A stretch of 12,721 bases of DNA from assembly GCA_038231495.1 (NCBI GenBank), contig JBBRLG010000174.1:1-12721 (forward strand), read 5' to 3'. The notes under the pieces were generated by a model. That model saw only the letters and a program-made list of their open reading frames with translations, had not been told where the DNA came from and searched no databases. Positions 1 to 7,651 of the stretch are shown here, in pieces. Position 1 is the first letter of the stretch. Each line of letters opens with the position of its first letter. Both the position numbers and the translations under genes were made by a program. The stretch comes from JBBRLG01 sp038231495 (GTDB taxonomy: Bacteria; Planctomycetota; Planctomycetia; Gemmatales; Gemmataceae).

Positions 1-4
1 GGCT

Positions 5-27
5 AACCGGCTGAATTGGTGCCGGTT
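5..27 (-). terminator. Weak hairpin after the anti-sigma-like gene
   Basis: A 7-bp perfect stem (AACCGGC paired with GCCGGTT) with a 9-base loop lies 18 bases beyond the stop of the leftward gene at 46. No T tract follows on the minus strand, so this could be a Rho-dependent or processed 3' end, or chance. Confidence 0.25.
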
Positions 28-45
28 CGCAAATCGCCACTCCGT

Positions 46-2205
46 TCATTTTGGGGGAGCGCCGCCCGGTGGCACCGGTGCCGGGGGCGGTGGGATCGGC
101 AACTCGCCCCGCTTGACCAACTCCTTCCATTTTTCCGAAGCCTGGTTTCGTCGCTCCTGGTCCCAGGCCGCGTTGTAGGGCGGGATGGTCTTCACACCCC
201 GCGACAGCAGCAAGAGTTGCCAGTAGGCGAGTTCGCGGATCGCCATTTTGTTTGACGTGAGGTAATCCGCCAGCAAGTTATACGTGTCCGGGTCCTTCAC
301 CTCGAACTCGCCGAGGTAATGCAGCAGGTTCTGCACGATCCCCGCCTCGCCGCCGGTGTACTTCCTTTCGAGCAATATCCCCGATTTGCGGGTGGTGTAA
401 TCGAACAACTGGCGGGCGTACTCGGAGCCGCGGGCCGCCCAGCGGAACAGAACCTGGATCGCCTCGACGCGGTCCCGGCCGCGCGCCTCGTCCTTGTTTT
501 CCAAAACGTCCAGCAAGTTGGGTATCGCGTCGATGGCGCCCAGGCAGTTGATGCTCAGCAAGCGCTGCGGCAGGGGACCGTCCTCGAGAATCTCGCGTAA
601 GGCGACGTTGACGGCCTTTTTTTCTCCCATGCGCTTGCTAACGGAGTCAAGCGACTCGCGCACTTCATTGGCCTCCTTGGGGACGGGTGCCGATTTGCTA
701 AAAAGCTTGGCCCCCTCTTCAAAGGGCACCGGTCCGTCTATCCCGGGGCCGCGGTTGTCCCAAGCGACCAACGAAGCACCCGCAGCGTCCAGGGTGGGAA
801 ATTCCTGGTAATCGACGTGCAGGCTGCCCTTGCCCTGCACCAGGAAGAGCCTTGCCAACGCCAGCGGTTCTTCCCGCATCCAGGCGATGTTGGGCGTGTA
901 CTTCTTATAGAAGTCGATGGCGACCTCGCATTCCGGTTCGGTAAGGGTCACGTCCCACACTTCTTTGTCGAACCGGACGCGCACCCGCGCCGGCCCCTTG
1001 TCCTTCGCGTTAACGAGGTAAATCCGGCCCCGCTCCAGGGTCAGGTCCAGGTCGAACTTGGGGTTGGCATTGAGCGTGACGGCACTCTCAAACAGAAACT
1101 GGTGTTGCTGCGTGAGCTGGGGCATCATCCCCCACAGATGAAGGCGGACGCCGGAGGTGGTAAAAATTTCACTCGTGTAGCCGGGCAGGCTGACGATCTG
1201 GTCGGTCGAGAACAGGCCGGTGTTTGGTGCCAGCCGTTTCCAGGTCTTGTCGTCGTGTTGCCGCTGCACCAGGATGCTCGGCGAGCCTTGCTTCGCCGAC
1301 CCTTGATAGACCGCCACCTCGCGCCGCTCCTTGCTCGCCTCCGCGGGCTTCTCGATCTTGAGACCCTCGCCGGCCCCGTCCTTGGCGGCCTTGTCCTTGA
1401 CCGGCTCGCCGTCCTTGGCGGCATTGTCTTTGTTCGCGGCGATTTTGTCCTTGTTGGGATCGCCGACGTCCTTCTCGGGCTTGTCCTTGGAACTGTCGCC
1501 GTCCTTCGTCCGGTCCTTGGTCGCGTCCAAATCCTTGTCCTTCGGCGTATCCTTGTCGGGATTGCTCTTGTCAGTATTTACCACGACGGGCGGGTGCGTG
1601 TCGCGCGGCGGCGAAGAGGAACCTTGCATCAGCGCGACGATCAGCACGACCGGCAAGGCCAGAAACAACAGCACGCCGCCGACGGGCAAGGCCCAGCGCT
1701 TCCAGCCGCTTTGCTGGCGGTGGAACGCGAGTACCGACATCATGGCGTCGTCGGTCTCGTCCAGATCGTTTTCGGCGGCCGGCGCGTGCGCCGGCGCCTT
1801 ACGGAAGGGGATGGCCTCGCGGCCTTTCACCAGGCCGTACATGCGTTCCTTGGCGGTCGGCGGCACGAGGGCCGGTTCGCCCAGGACGAGGGTTAAAATT
1901 TGATGACAGGCCGCGATCTCGGCGAGATGAACGTCGGACTCCAGGCAGATCTTCTCCAACTCGGCGACCTGTTCGCTGGGCAGTTCGTTGTCGAGGTAGG
2001 CGGCGACCGTGTTCGGGTCGAACGGTTCGCCCTTGCCTGTGTCCGGCGGCGTCGTGAGCCGGCGGCGGCGCGTGACTTGCTTGAGCCGCGCGATCAGTTC
2101 CTGGGCCGCGTCGCTTTCGGCCACCTTCTGACCGATTTGCTTGATCTCACTCGGTTCGAGCGTGTCGTCGAGATAGGCGAGGAGGGTTCGTAAGGTTAAA
2201 CGCAT
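46..2205 (-). CDS. Membrane-anchored anti-sigma-factor-like protein with a FecR-like region
   Basis: A 719-residue protein of planctomycete type. Two related segments at about residues 8-45 and 67-108 both begin like the helix of anti-sigma zinc-finger domains (LLAYLDDTLEPSE and VAAYLDNELPSEQ). The second keeps a His and a Cys near residues 93-101, but the classical HxxxCxxC is not intact. One transmembrane helix lies at about 171-194. A highly charged Lys/Asp linker (about 212-295) follows, then a beta-rich FecR-like region (about 298-460), a helical HEAT-like region (about 530-700) and a Pro-rich tail. The likely topology is a cytosolic N-terminus with the large C-terminal part outside or in the periplasm. 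The ATG at 2205 was chosen because AGAGG lies 9 bases upstream; an in-frame start 30 bases earlier lacks support. No sigma factor gene is adjacent, so the anti-sigma role is inferred from domain style only. It follows rho in the same direction after a 177-base gap. Confidence 0.8.
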   Translation of the reverse strand: MRLTLRTLLAYLDDTLEPSEIKQIGQKVAESDAAQELIARLKQVTRRRRLTTPPDTGKGEPFDPNTVAAYLDNELPSEQVAELEKICLESDVHLAEIAACHQILTLVLGEPALVPPTAKERMYGLVKGREAIPFRKAPAHAPAAENDLDETDDAMMSVLAFHRQQSGWKRWALPVGGVLLFLALPVVLIVALMQGSSSPPRDTHPPVVVNTDKSNPDKDTPKDKDLDATKDRTKDGDSSKDKPEKDVGDPNKDKIAANKDNAAKDGEPVKDKAAKDGAGEGLKIEKPAEASKERREVAVYQGSAKQGSPSILVQRQHDDKTWKRLAPNTGLFSTDQIVSLPGYTSEIFTTSGVRLHLWGMMPQLTQQHQFLFESAVTLNANPKFDLDLTLERGRIYLVNAKDKGPARVRVRFDKEVWDVTLTEPECEVAIDFYKKYTPNIAWMREEPLALARLFLVQGKGSLHVDYQEFPTLDAAGASLVAWDNRGPGIDGPVPFEEGAKLFSKSAPVPKEANEVRESLDSVSKRMGEKKAVNVALREILEDGPLPQRLLSINCLGAIDAIPNLLDVLENKDEARGRDRVEAIQVLFRWAARGSEYARQLFDYTTRKSGILLERKYTGGEAGIVQNLLHYLGEFEVKDPDTYNLLADYLTSNKMAIRELAYWQLLLLSRGVKTIPPYNAAWDQERRNQASEKWKELVKRGELPIPPPPAPVPPGGAPPK

Positions 2206-2303
2206 GGCAAACGACCTCTGACAACAATGGGGCACCCGTTCACCATTGTTAGTGGGGTTTGCAGGGCGTTTTCGTACAGCATTTTGTAGAAAATCTGGCG
2301 ACC

Positions 2304-2368
2304 GCCGCTTGCGGCCCCCCCCATCCCCCCCTTACCAAGGGGGGGATGGGGGGGGGGCCGCAAGCGGC
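2304..2368. repeat. Long inverted repeat with G/C tracts between rho and the downstream gene
   Basis: The arms are GCCGCTTGCGG-C8-AT-C7 and G7-AT-G10-CCGCAAGCGGC, separated by the 7-base loop TTACCAA. The stem is about 28 bp, and the right arm carries two extra G. It begins 15 bases past the rho stop codon, so a transcript of rho could end or be stabilised here. No T tract follows, so it is not a standard intrinsic terminator. It could also be a mobile palindromic repeat; only one copy is in the window. Confidence 0.85.
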
Positions 2369-2382
2369 AGTCGCCGGCGTCG

Positions 2383-3783
2383 TCACATATTCATACTCAT
2401 CAGGAACTCGGCGTTCGACTTGGTTTTGCGGAGCCGGTTCGTCACCAGCTCCATCGCCTCGGTCGGGTGCATGTCGGCCAGCACACGCCGCAAGGCCCGG
2501 ACGCGCTCCACCTCGTCGGGGTGCATCAACATCTCTTCCTTGCGGGTGCCGGAACGATTGATGTCGATGGCCGGCCAGACGCGCTTATCGACCAGGCGGC
2601 GGTCGAGATGCACTTCCATGTTGCCGGTGCCCTTGAACTCCTCGAAAATCACGTCGTCCATGCGCGAACCGGTGTCGATGAGCGCCGTCGCGAGGATGGT
2701 CAGACTGCCGCCCTCCTCGATGCTGCGGGCCGCACCGAAAAACCGCTTCGGCTTCTGCATGGCGTTGGAGTCCAGACCGCCACTCAGGAGCTTGCCGCCG
2801 GACGGCGCCTCGGTGTTGTGCGCCCGCGCCAACCGCGTGATCGAGTCGAGCAGGATCACCACGTCGCGCCCGTCCTCGACCAGGCGCTTCGCCTTTTCCA
2901 AAACAATGTCGGCGACGTGAACGTGCTCGGAGGACGGCTCGTCGAATGTGCTGGCCACGACCTCGGCGTTCTGGCCGGCGACCGTGCGCACCATTTCCGT
3001 CACTTCTTCGGGCCGCTCGTCGATGAGCAGGACAATGAGGTACGCCTCGGGGTGGTTTTTCTTCAGCGCCAGGGCGATCTTTTGCAGGATCACCGTCTTG
3101 CCGGCGCGCGGCGGCGAGACGATCAGGCCGCGCTGACCTTTGCCGATGGGCGTCACCAGGTCGATGACGCGCGTGGACAACTCGTCGGCCGCCGATTCCA
3201 ACACGAGTCGGCGGTTGGGGTGCAGCGGCGTCAAGTCTTCAAAGACGGTCGGTCGGGTCTTCTCTTCCGGCGGATGGCCGTTGACCGCTTCGACCTGCAT
3301 GAGGGCAAAGTTTTCTTGCCCTTCAATCGGCAAGCGAATCGGCCCTTCGACGACCAGGCCGGTGCGCAAACCGAGCCGGCGAATCTGGCTGGGGGAGACG
3401 TAAATGTCTTCCGGCGAGGCGAGGTAGTTGTGGGCGGCACTACGGAGGAAGCCGTAGCCGTCGGGCAGGACTTCGAGGGTGCCGGCGCCGCGGACCACTT
3501 CGGCGCGCTCGACTTGTTTGCGCACGACCGCCACGATCAGCTGGGCGCGGTTCATGCCGGTGTGTTCGCCGACCCCTTCGCGCTCGGCGAGGGTGAACAG
3601 CTTGGGCATGGGTAAGCGGTACAGGTCGTCGAGCCGCAGCAGACTGGCGGTGCGGCCGGCGGTCCCAGCCGGGGCGGGGGCGGTTGCCGTCGCCGTGCTG
3701 GCGTCGTGAGGGGAGTCGGGTTTGCGAAGCGGGCGCTTGCGTGTCAAGTTGCCCGACCCGTCGTCGCTGCGAGCGACGGCCAT
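2383..3783 (-). CDS. rho: Transcription termination factor Rho
   Basis: A hexameric RNA-dependent ATPase/helicase that releases RNA from stalled polymerase. The protein has 466 residues, against about 420 in E. coli; the surplus is a low-complexity Ala/Pro/Thr N-terminal extension (about 1-45). The Rho N-terminal helical segment is at about 50-90. The primary RNA-binding cold-shock-like fold is at about 100-170, with the stretch EDIYVSPSQIRRLGLRTG typical of Rho. The ATPase core has Walker A SPPRAGKT (223-230), Walker B DVVILLDSITRLARAHN (307-323), the Q-loop region SGGLDSNAMQKPKRFFGAAR (about 334-353) and the R-loop KGTGN (384-388). All key residues look intact. The start at 3783 has a strong GGAGGA six bases upstream. 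It heads a possible leftward transcription unit with the anti-sigma-like gene, although a long hairpin intervenes. rho often autoregulates through its leader, but nothing here proves that. Confidence 0.97.
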   Translation of the reverse strand: MAVARSDDGSGNLTRKRPLRKPDSPHDASTATATAPAPAGTAGRTASLLRLDDLYRLPMPKLFTLAEREGVGEHTGMNRAQLIVAVVRKQVERAEVVRGAGTLEVLPDGYGFLRSAAHNYLASPEDIYVSPSQIRRLGLRTGLVVEGPIRLPIEGQENFALMQVEAVNGHPPEEKTRPTVFEDLTPLHPNRRLVLESAADELSTRVIDLVTPIGKGQRGLIVSPPRAGKTVILQKIALALKKNHPEAYLIVLLIDERPEEVTEMVRTVAGQNAEVVASTFDEPSSEHVHVADIVLEKAKRLVEDGRDVVILLDSITRLARAHNTEAPSGGKLLSGGLDSNAMQKPKRFFGAARSIEEGGSLTILATALIDTGSRMDDVIFEEFKGTGNMEVHLDRRLVDKRVWPAIDINRSGTRKEEMLMHPDEVERVRALRRVLADMHPTEAMELVTNRLRKTKSNAEFLMSMNM

Positions 3784-3795
3784 GTTTTATCCTCC

Positions 3796-4202
3796 GGTTG
3801 TTGAAAAGAATACGCCGCGAGACGGGGTTTGCCGGGGATTTGACGGCCATCCGAAGGGATGGACCTGACCGGGGCTTCCTCTCTCACGGTTGCGAGTTAG
3901 TTGTTAATTGGGTGCTTGTTTGCCATTCGTGCCAAAATTGCGGACTTCAAAGGGGCCACGCTCCCACAAGCGGGTCGAAGCAAAAAGGGAAGTCTGCGGA
4001 AAGGATAGTAACAGGCGCTCCGCGAATTCTCAAGCGCTATTGTAGCAAGCGGCCCAACCTTTTCCAGCCACACCTGGAGAAAACGCCAACGCCGCTGCGA
4101 AACGGGGCAACCGAACCACCGAGCGCCCTTGCCTTCCTTGCCCAGTCTACTCTATTGTCTCTACGATGGCCTGTTAATACCGGAACTCAAGTTTTGAACC
4201 TC
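3796..4202. other. Divergent intergenic spacer between rho and glgX
   Basis: No convincing gene lies here. The frame of glgX stays open upstream through the whole spacer, but its translation has no family similarity and no RBS-supported start, so it is treated as non-coding. The spacer must carry the leftward promoter for rho and the rightward one for glgX. It is less GC-rich than the flanking genes around 3890-4030 and 4140-4200. No riboswitch or operator was recognised. Confidence 0.6.
4172..4180 (+). promoter_or_regulatory. Possible extended -10 element for glgX
   Basis: TGTTAATAC fits an extended -10 (TGn followed by TAATAC). A start about 7 bases later would leave a leader of some 15 bases before the ATG at 4203. 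No good -35 is present at 16-18 bases. This is a motif match only. Confidence 0.3.
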
Positions 4203-6257
4203 ATGCTGACCTTGCGGCTTGCTCGCGGCCGGTGCCTGCCCCTGGGAGCCTCGGCAACGCCGGACGGCGTTAACTTTTCGTTACTCTGCCGGCACGGCAC
4301 CTCGGTTTTCCTCGTGCTGTTCACGCTCGACGGCCACAAGCCCCTGGCGGAAATCGCCCTGCACTCGCGGCGCAACCGCACCGGCGACCACTGGCACGTC
4401 CTTGTCGCCGGCCTGCCGCCGGCCTTTAGTTATGGCTGGCGCGTAGACGGCCCGCCGGGCAATGGCAACTGTTTCGACCCCAACCACGTCCTGCTCGACC
4501 CTGCCGCCACCGGCGTTTCCCACGGGGCGCGTTGGGGCGAGTCGGTCGAAACCGACCGCCGTTTCACGTCGCGGCGCAGCGTGTACCTGCGCCGCCCTTT
4601 CCACTGGCAAGAAGACGTGCCGCTCGTCACGCCGATGGAAGACACGGTCATTTACGAACTGCACGTGCGCGGCTTCACCTGTCACGGCACCTCGATGACG
4701 GCCCGTCCGGGAACGTTCGCCGGCCTGGTTGAAAAAATCCCGTACCTGCATGACCTCGGCGTCACGGCCGTCGAGCTGTTGCCCATCCACGAGTTCGACG
4801 AATGCGACTGCCCGTTCGTCAATCCGTTGACGGGCGAACGGCTGCGGAACTTTTGGGGCTACAACAGCATTGCCTTTGCCGCACCCAAGGCCGCCTACGC
4901 GAGCACTGGCATCGAGCACGGCGAACTGACGGAATTCCGCGAAATGGTCCGGGCCTTTCACGCCGCCGGCATCGAAGTGTATCTCGACGTGGTGTTCAAC
5001 CACACGGGCGAAGGCGACGAGCGCGGCCGCACCTATTCGTACCGCGGCCTGGACAACCGCCTGTATTACATGATCGGCCCGGACGGCAAATACCTCAATT
5101 TCTCCGGTTGTGGCAACACGGTGAACTGCAACCACCCGATCGTCCGCCAGCTGTTGATGAACTGTCTGCGCTATTGGGTGGCGGACATGCACGTGGACGG
5201 TCTGCGTTTCGACCTCGCCTCGGTGATGGGGCGCGACTACCAGGGCCGGGTTCTGGGCGACCCGCCGGTGGTGGAAATGATTGCCAAGGAGGGCGTGCTG
5301 GCCGACACCAAGCTGATCGCGGAACCGTGGGACGCCGCGGGACTGTACCAGGTCGGCAATTTCCCTTACGGCAGTCGCTGGTCGGAGTGGAACGGCAAAT
5401 ACCGCGACGACGTACGGCGTTTCTGGAAGGGCGATCCGGGTTTGACCGGCGCGTTGGCCATGCGGCTGTGCGGTAGTTCGGACCTGTACGAAACCGACGG
5501 CCGCCATCCGCGCCATTCCGTCAATTTCCTGACCTGCCACGACGGGTTTACGCTCTGGGACCTGGTGTCCTACAATCACAAGCACAACCTGGCCAACGGC
5601 GAGGAAAATCGCGACGGCGGCAACGACAACCAGAGCTGGAACTGTGGCGTCGAGGGTCCGACGGGCGACCCGTTCATCCTGGGTCTGCGGCGCCGCCAGG
5701 TGCGCAATTTGATCGCCACCTTGTTGCTGTCCCAGGGTACGCCGATGCTGCTGGCCGGCGACGAGTTCTTACGGACGCAGCAGGGCAACAACAACGCCTG
5801 GTGTCAGGACAACGAGATCAGCTGGCTCGACTGGCGTTTGGCCACGCGCAACGCGGATTTCCTGCGTTTCGTCAAGGAAATGATCGCCTTGCGCAAACGC
5901 CACCCGGCCTTGCGCAGGCGGTCGTTCTTCCGGGGGCCGGAGGTGGTCTGGCACGGCATCGAACCGCACAAGCCGGACTTCTCGCCGGTCAGTCGGACGC
6001 TGGCGGTGACGCTGGACGGCCGCCAAACGGGCCGCGAGCCGGACCGCGATTTTTACCTGGCGTTCAACGCGTGGCGCGAAACGATGCCGTTCGCGATCCC
6101 GCCCGGCCCGCAAGACCGCCCCTGGCGACGGGTGGTGGACACGGCCCTGGCGTCGCCGCTCGACATCGTTGGCCTGGACGAAGGCCCGCAGGTGCTGAGC
6201 GGCTCGAAGTATGCGATCGCACCCTACTCCCTGGTGGTCCTGATCGGCGAGGCTTGA
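4203..6257 (+). CDS. glgX: Glycogen debranching enzyme GlgX (isoamylase type, GH13)
   Basis: Hydrolyses alpha-1,6 branch points of glycogen or limit dextrin in the cytoplasm. The 684-residue length fits the family (E. coli GlgX is about 657). An N-terminal CBM48-like beta domain lies at about 8-90. The GH13 barrel has all conserved regions: DVVFNH (262-267), GLRFDLA with nucleophile Asp337, LIAEPWD with acid/base Glu374, and TCHDGFTLWDLVSYNHKHN with Asp447. GPDGKYLNFSGCGNTVNCNHP is a signature of the GlgX/TreX group rather than of branching enzymes. A C-terminal beta domain ends with YAIAPYSLVVLIGEA. The start ATG at 4203 is where family similarity begins; there is no Shine-Dalgarno, as is common in planctomycetes. 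The gene stands alone, with no glgA, glgB, glgC or glgP adjacent, so it is probably transcribed from its own promoter. TreX-like isoamylase specificity cannot be excluded. Confidence 0.95.
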   Translation: MLTLRLARGRCLPLGASATPDGVNFSLLCRHGTSVFLVLFTLDGHKPLAEIALHSRRNRTGDHWHVLVAGLPPAFSYGWRVDGPPGNGNCFDPNHVLLDPAATGVSHGARWGESVETDRRFTSRRSVYLRRPFHWQEDVPLVTPMEDTVIYELHVRGFTCHGTSMTARPGTFAGLVEKIPYLHDLGVTAVELLPIHEFDECDCPFVNPLTGERLRNFWGYNSIAFAAPKAAYASTGIEHGELTEFREMVRAFHAAGIEVYLDVVFNHTGEGDERGRTYSYRGLDNRLYYMIGPDGKYLNFSGCGNTVNCNHPIVRQLLMNCLRYWVADMHVDGLRFDLASVMGRDYQGRVLGDPPVVEMIAKEGVLADTKLIAEPWDAAGLYQVGNFPYGSRWSEWNGKYRDDVRRFWKGDPGLTGALAMRLCGSSDLYETDGRHPRHSVNFLTCHDGFTLWDLVSYNHKHNLANGEENRDGGNDNQSWNCGVEGPTGDPFILGLRRRQVRNLIATLLLSQGTPMLLAGDEFLRTQQGNNNAWCQDNEISWLDWRLATRNADFLRFVKEMIALRKRHPALRRRSFFRGPEVVWHGIEPHKPDFSPVSRTLAVTLDGRQTGREPDRDFYLAFNAWRETMPFAIPPGPQDRPWRRVVDTALASPLDIVGLDEGPQVLSGSKYAIAPYSLVVLIGEA

Positions 6258-6282
6258 CCGCGCCGCGGAGCACAAGAAGCAG

Positions 6283-6311
6283 TTGACGGTACGGCGGCGT
6301 TGCCCTAAATT
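6283..6311 (+). promoter_or_regulatory. Sigma70-type promoter for tRNA-Phe
   Basis: The -35 TTGACG (6283-6288) and -10 TAAATT (6306-6311) are separated by exactly 17 bases. Transcription should begin near 6318, giving a leader of about 34 bases before the mature tRNA. This is the best-formed promoter in the window. Confidence 0.75.
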
Positions 6312-6351
6312 ACAAGCTCGTGAAGCCAACCGCAGCTGGTTGTCGCTTCGG

Positions 6352-6424
6352 GGACAGATAGCTCAGCTGGTAGAGCGAAGGACTGAAAATCCTTAGGTCC
6401 CCGGTTCGATCCCGGGTCTGTCCA
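6352..6424 (+). tRNA. tRNA-Phe (anticodon GAA)
   Basis: A complete 73-base cloverleaf. The acceptor stem is GGACAGA with TCTGTCC; the D arm is GCTC-AGCTGGTA-GAGC; the anticodon stem is AAGGA/TCCTT with loop CTGAAAA, giving anticodon GAA. The variable loop is AGGTC, the T arm is CCCGG-TTCGATC-CCGGG, and the discriminator base is A. The 3' CCA is not encoded (ACT follows), so it must be added by CCA transferase. The gene has its own promoter and terminator and marks the point where the window changes from core to accessory content. Confidence 0.98.
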
Positions 6425-6431
6425 CTTTGGA

Positions 6432-6464
6432 AGCCCTGATCTCGCAAGAGGTTAGGGCTATTTT
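6432..6464 (+). terminator. Intrinsic terminator of tRNA-Phe
   Basis: AGCCCT pairs with AGGGCT, and the pairing continues inward (with two G-T wobbles) to a GCAA tetraloop, giving about 12 bp in all. It is followed by ATTTTC. It sits 8 bases after the tRNA. Confidence 0.8.
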
Positions 6465-6486
6465 CATGCGCCCACGCCGGACGCAC

Positions 6487-6547
6487 GTACACCATATTTT
6501 ACCACGTTTTGGTACGGAAAACCAGGGATTGTGTACCCATTCTGTAC
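6487..6547. other. Cluster of four GTAC-centred motifs behind tRNA-Phe
   Basis: GTAC occurs at 6487, 6512, 6533 and 6544. The last two form a direct repeat (TGTACC-CATTC-TGTACC, 11-base period). The segment is AT-richer than its surroundings. It could be protein-binding or recombinase arm sites at an integration point, but no integrase and no second copy is in the window. Confidence 0.3.
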
Positions 6548-6557
6548 CGGCCGCGAG

Positions 6558-6581
6558 AAAACCCCTGCGTCCATGCAGGGG
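6558..6581 (-). terminator. Intrinsic terminator of the 149-residue orphan gene
   Basis: Read on the minus strand, a 7-bp perfect stem (CCCCTGC/GCAGGGG) with a 6-base loop is followed directly by TTTT. It starts 9 bases after the stop codon at 6590. Confidence 0.8.
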
Positions 6582-6589
6582 CGGTGGCC

Positions 6590-7039
6590 CTATCCCGCCT
6601 TCCTCCTGGTCGGCTTCTTCGCCTTCTTCGGCGCGGGTTTCTCCTCCTTAGTGGGCTCCAGCGGCACGGGCGGCTCGACCGCGAACTCCGGCTCCGTGCC
6701 CTCCGAGCGAGCGAGTCGCACCGAGGTCAGGCGGCCCGTCCACCACTTCACGTACTCGGGATGCTCGGGCGGCGGGCCGACGATGATCCAGAGAACCTTC
6801 CTGGCCTGCGCGTGCAGCTCGTACTGCCCCTGCTCGCGCTTGGTGTAGACGCAGAGGTCGCGGACGGCGTTCTCGAAGCGCAGCTTGTCGTAGAACGGCA
6901 GCAGCTTCGCCGCGTCGTAGTAGGCGAACCCCGAGCACCCAAGGTGCCCGATGATCCGGCCGGCATGCTGGTAGACCTTGCTGTGGGTGCCCAGGTAGCA
7001 CTTCCACCACAGCGGCTTCTCGTCCCAAGGCTTGCTCAT
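6590..7039 (-). CDS. Hypothetical protein with Lys-rich tail
   Basis: A 149-residue soluble protein that I do not recognise. The globular part (about 1-105) is rich in Trp, Tyr and His (SKPWDEKPLWWKCYLGTH near the start, YVKWWTG at about 96-102). The C-terminal 35 residues are disordered and basic (Glu/Pro then KKAKKPTRRKAG), which could bind nucleic acid or another polyanion. No signal peptide or membrane helix is visible. The ATG at 7039 was chosen for its near-perfect Shine-Dalgarno (GGAGGAG, 3 bases before ATG). The frame is open to another ATG at 7114 with plausible coding sequence (25 more residues) but no RBS. With its own RBS and terminator it looks like an intact single-gene unit and is the first gene past the tRNA. 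Confidence 0.75.
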   Translation of the reverse strand: MSKPWDEKPLWWKCYLGTHSKVYQHAGRIIGHLGCSGFAYYDAAKLLPFYDKLRFENAVRDLCVYTKREQGQYELHAQARKVLWIIVGPPPEHPEYVKWWTGRLTSVRLARSEGTEPEFAVEPPVPLEPTKEEKPAPKKAKKPTRRKAG

Positions 7040-7651
7040 GCTCTCCTCCAGGGTGATGTGATAGGGCGCTGGGGGAACGTAGCGCGGGCCGGGGCGGCGG
7101 TACAGACGGCGCATGTCCGAATGGCAGGGTGATCGCCGAGGCCGGCCGAGGAGGTCGCCGCAGACAACGGCTGGCGTTGCACTGACCGCAGCGAAACCTT
7201 CGCGCTTCTACCGACGGGAACGCGTGGCGGTTTTGTGCCTGTCGATGGTCCATTGGATGGGGTCGGGCGTGGAGCCTCGTCGGAGAGTTCGGCCCGGCCT
7301 GTGGGCCGTGCGGGAGGTGCTGATGGGCCGCCGGGAGATCGCGCAGCAGAACCGCGAGGAGGGGAGTCCGGCTCGTCTTGCGTCCCTCTGGGCTCCCCCC
7401 GATCAGGTTCTCGATGACGCGCCAACGGGCAGTTCGACGCCGCCGCGAAGTCGGCCCGGCTGCTTCCCCGCCGGTCGGCGACAATATGGCCAGCTGCCCA
7501 TGATCGTGGTCGTACACTGGGGAAGTTTCATCACTTCCCCCACTTCTCACGGCCACGTCCATCTTTCGTCCGAACTTCTCCGGCTCAGAGGCGCTGCAAC
7601 AAGCGGCGGATACCGCCGCGTTCGTCATCGGCCTCGATCAGGAGGCGAGCT
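7040..7651. other. 612 bases without a convincing gene
   Basis: Several frames stay open on both strands, as is usual in GC-rich DNA. The best candidates are a rightward frame around 7113-7440 and a leftward frame from about 7573. Both give Arg/Pro-rich translations without recognisable motifs, RBS or neighbours in phase. Just after the protease stop, a leftward frame from about 7668 to 7585 reads GSPEARLLIEADDERGG then IRRLLQRL and stops. It resembles a protein tail and may be a remnant or the frameshifted end of the protease gene. Confidence 0.5.
7519..7540. repeat. Perfect 8-bp stem-loop in the gene-poor stretch
   Basis: GGGGAAGT, loop TTCATC, ACTTCCCC. There is no T tract on either side, so it is not a clear terminator; it may be a protein site or chance. 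Confidence 0.5.

Noticed and set aside
817..1896. Long rightward open frame opposite the anti-sigma-like gene
   Set aside because: It lies wholly antisense to a well-supported gene and its Arg/Gly/Leu/Val-rich translation has no motifs; typical of the reverse frame of GC-rich coding DNA.
2467..3615. 382-codon rightward open frame opposite rho
   Set aside because: Antisense of the highly conserved rho gene; His/Gly/Val-rich mirror composition and no RBS.
3684..4202. N-terminal extension of GlgX by 173 codons
   Set aside because: The family similarity begins at the ATG at 4203; the extension overlaps the antisense start of rho and is not protein-like.
4281..5585. 434-codon leftward open frame opposite glgX
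   Set aside because: Antisense of glgX across all its catalytic motifs; no independent support.
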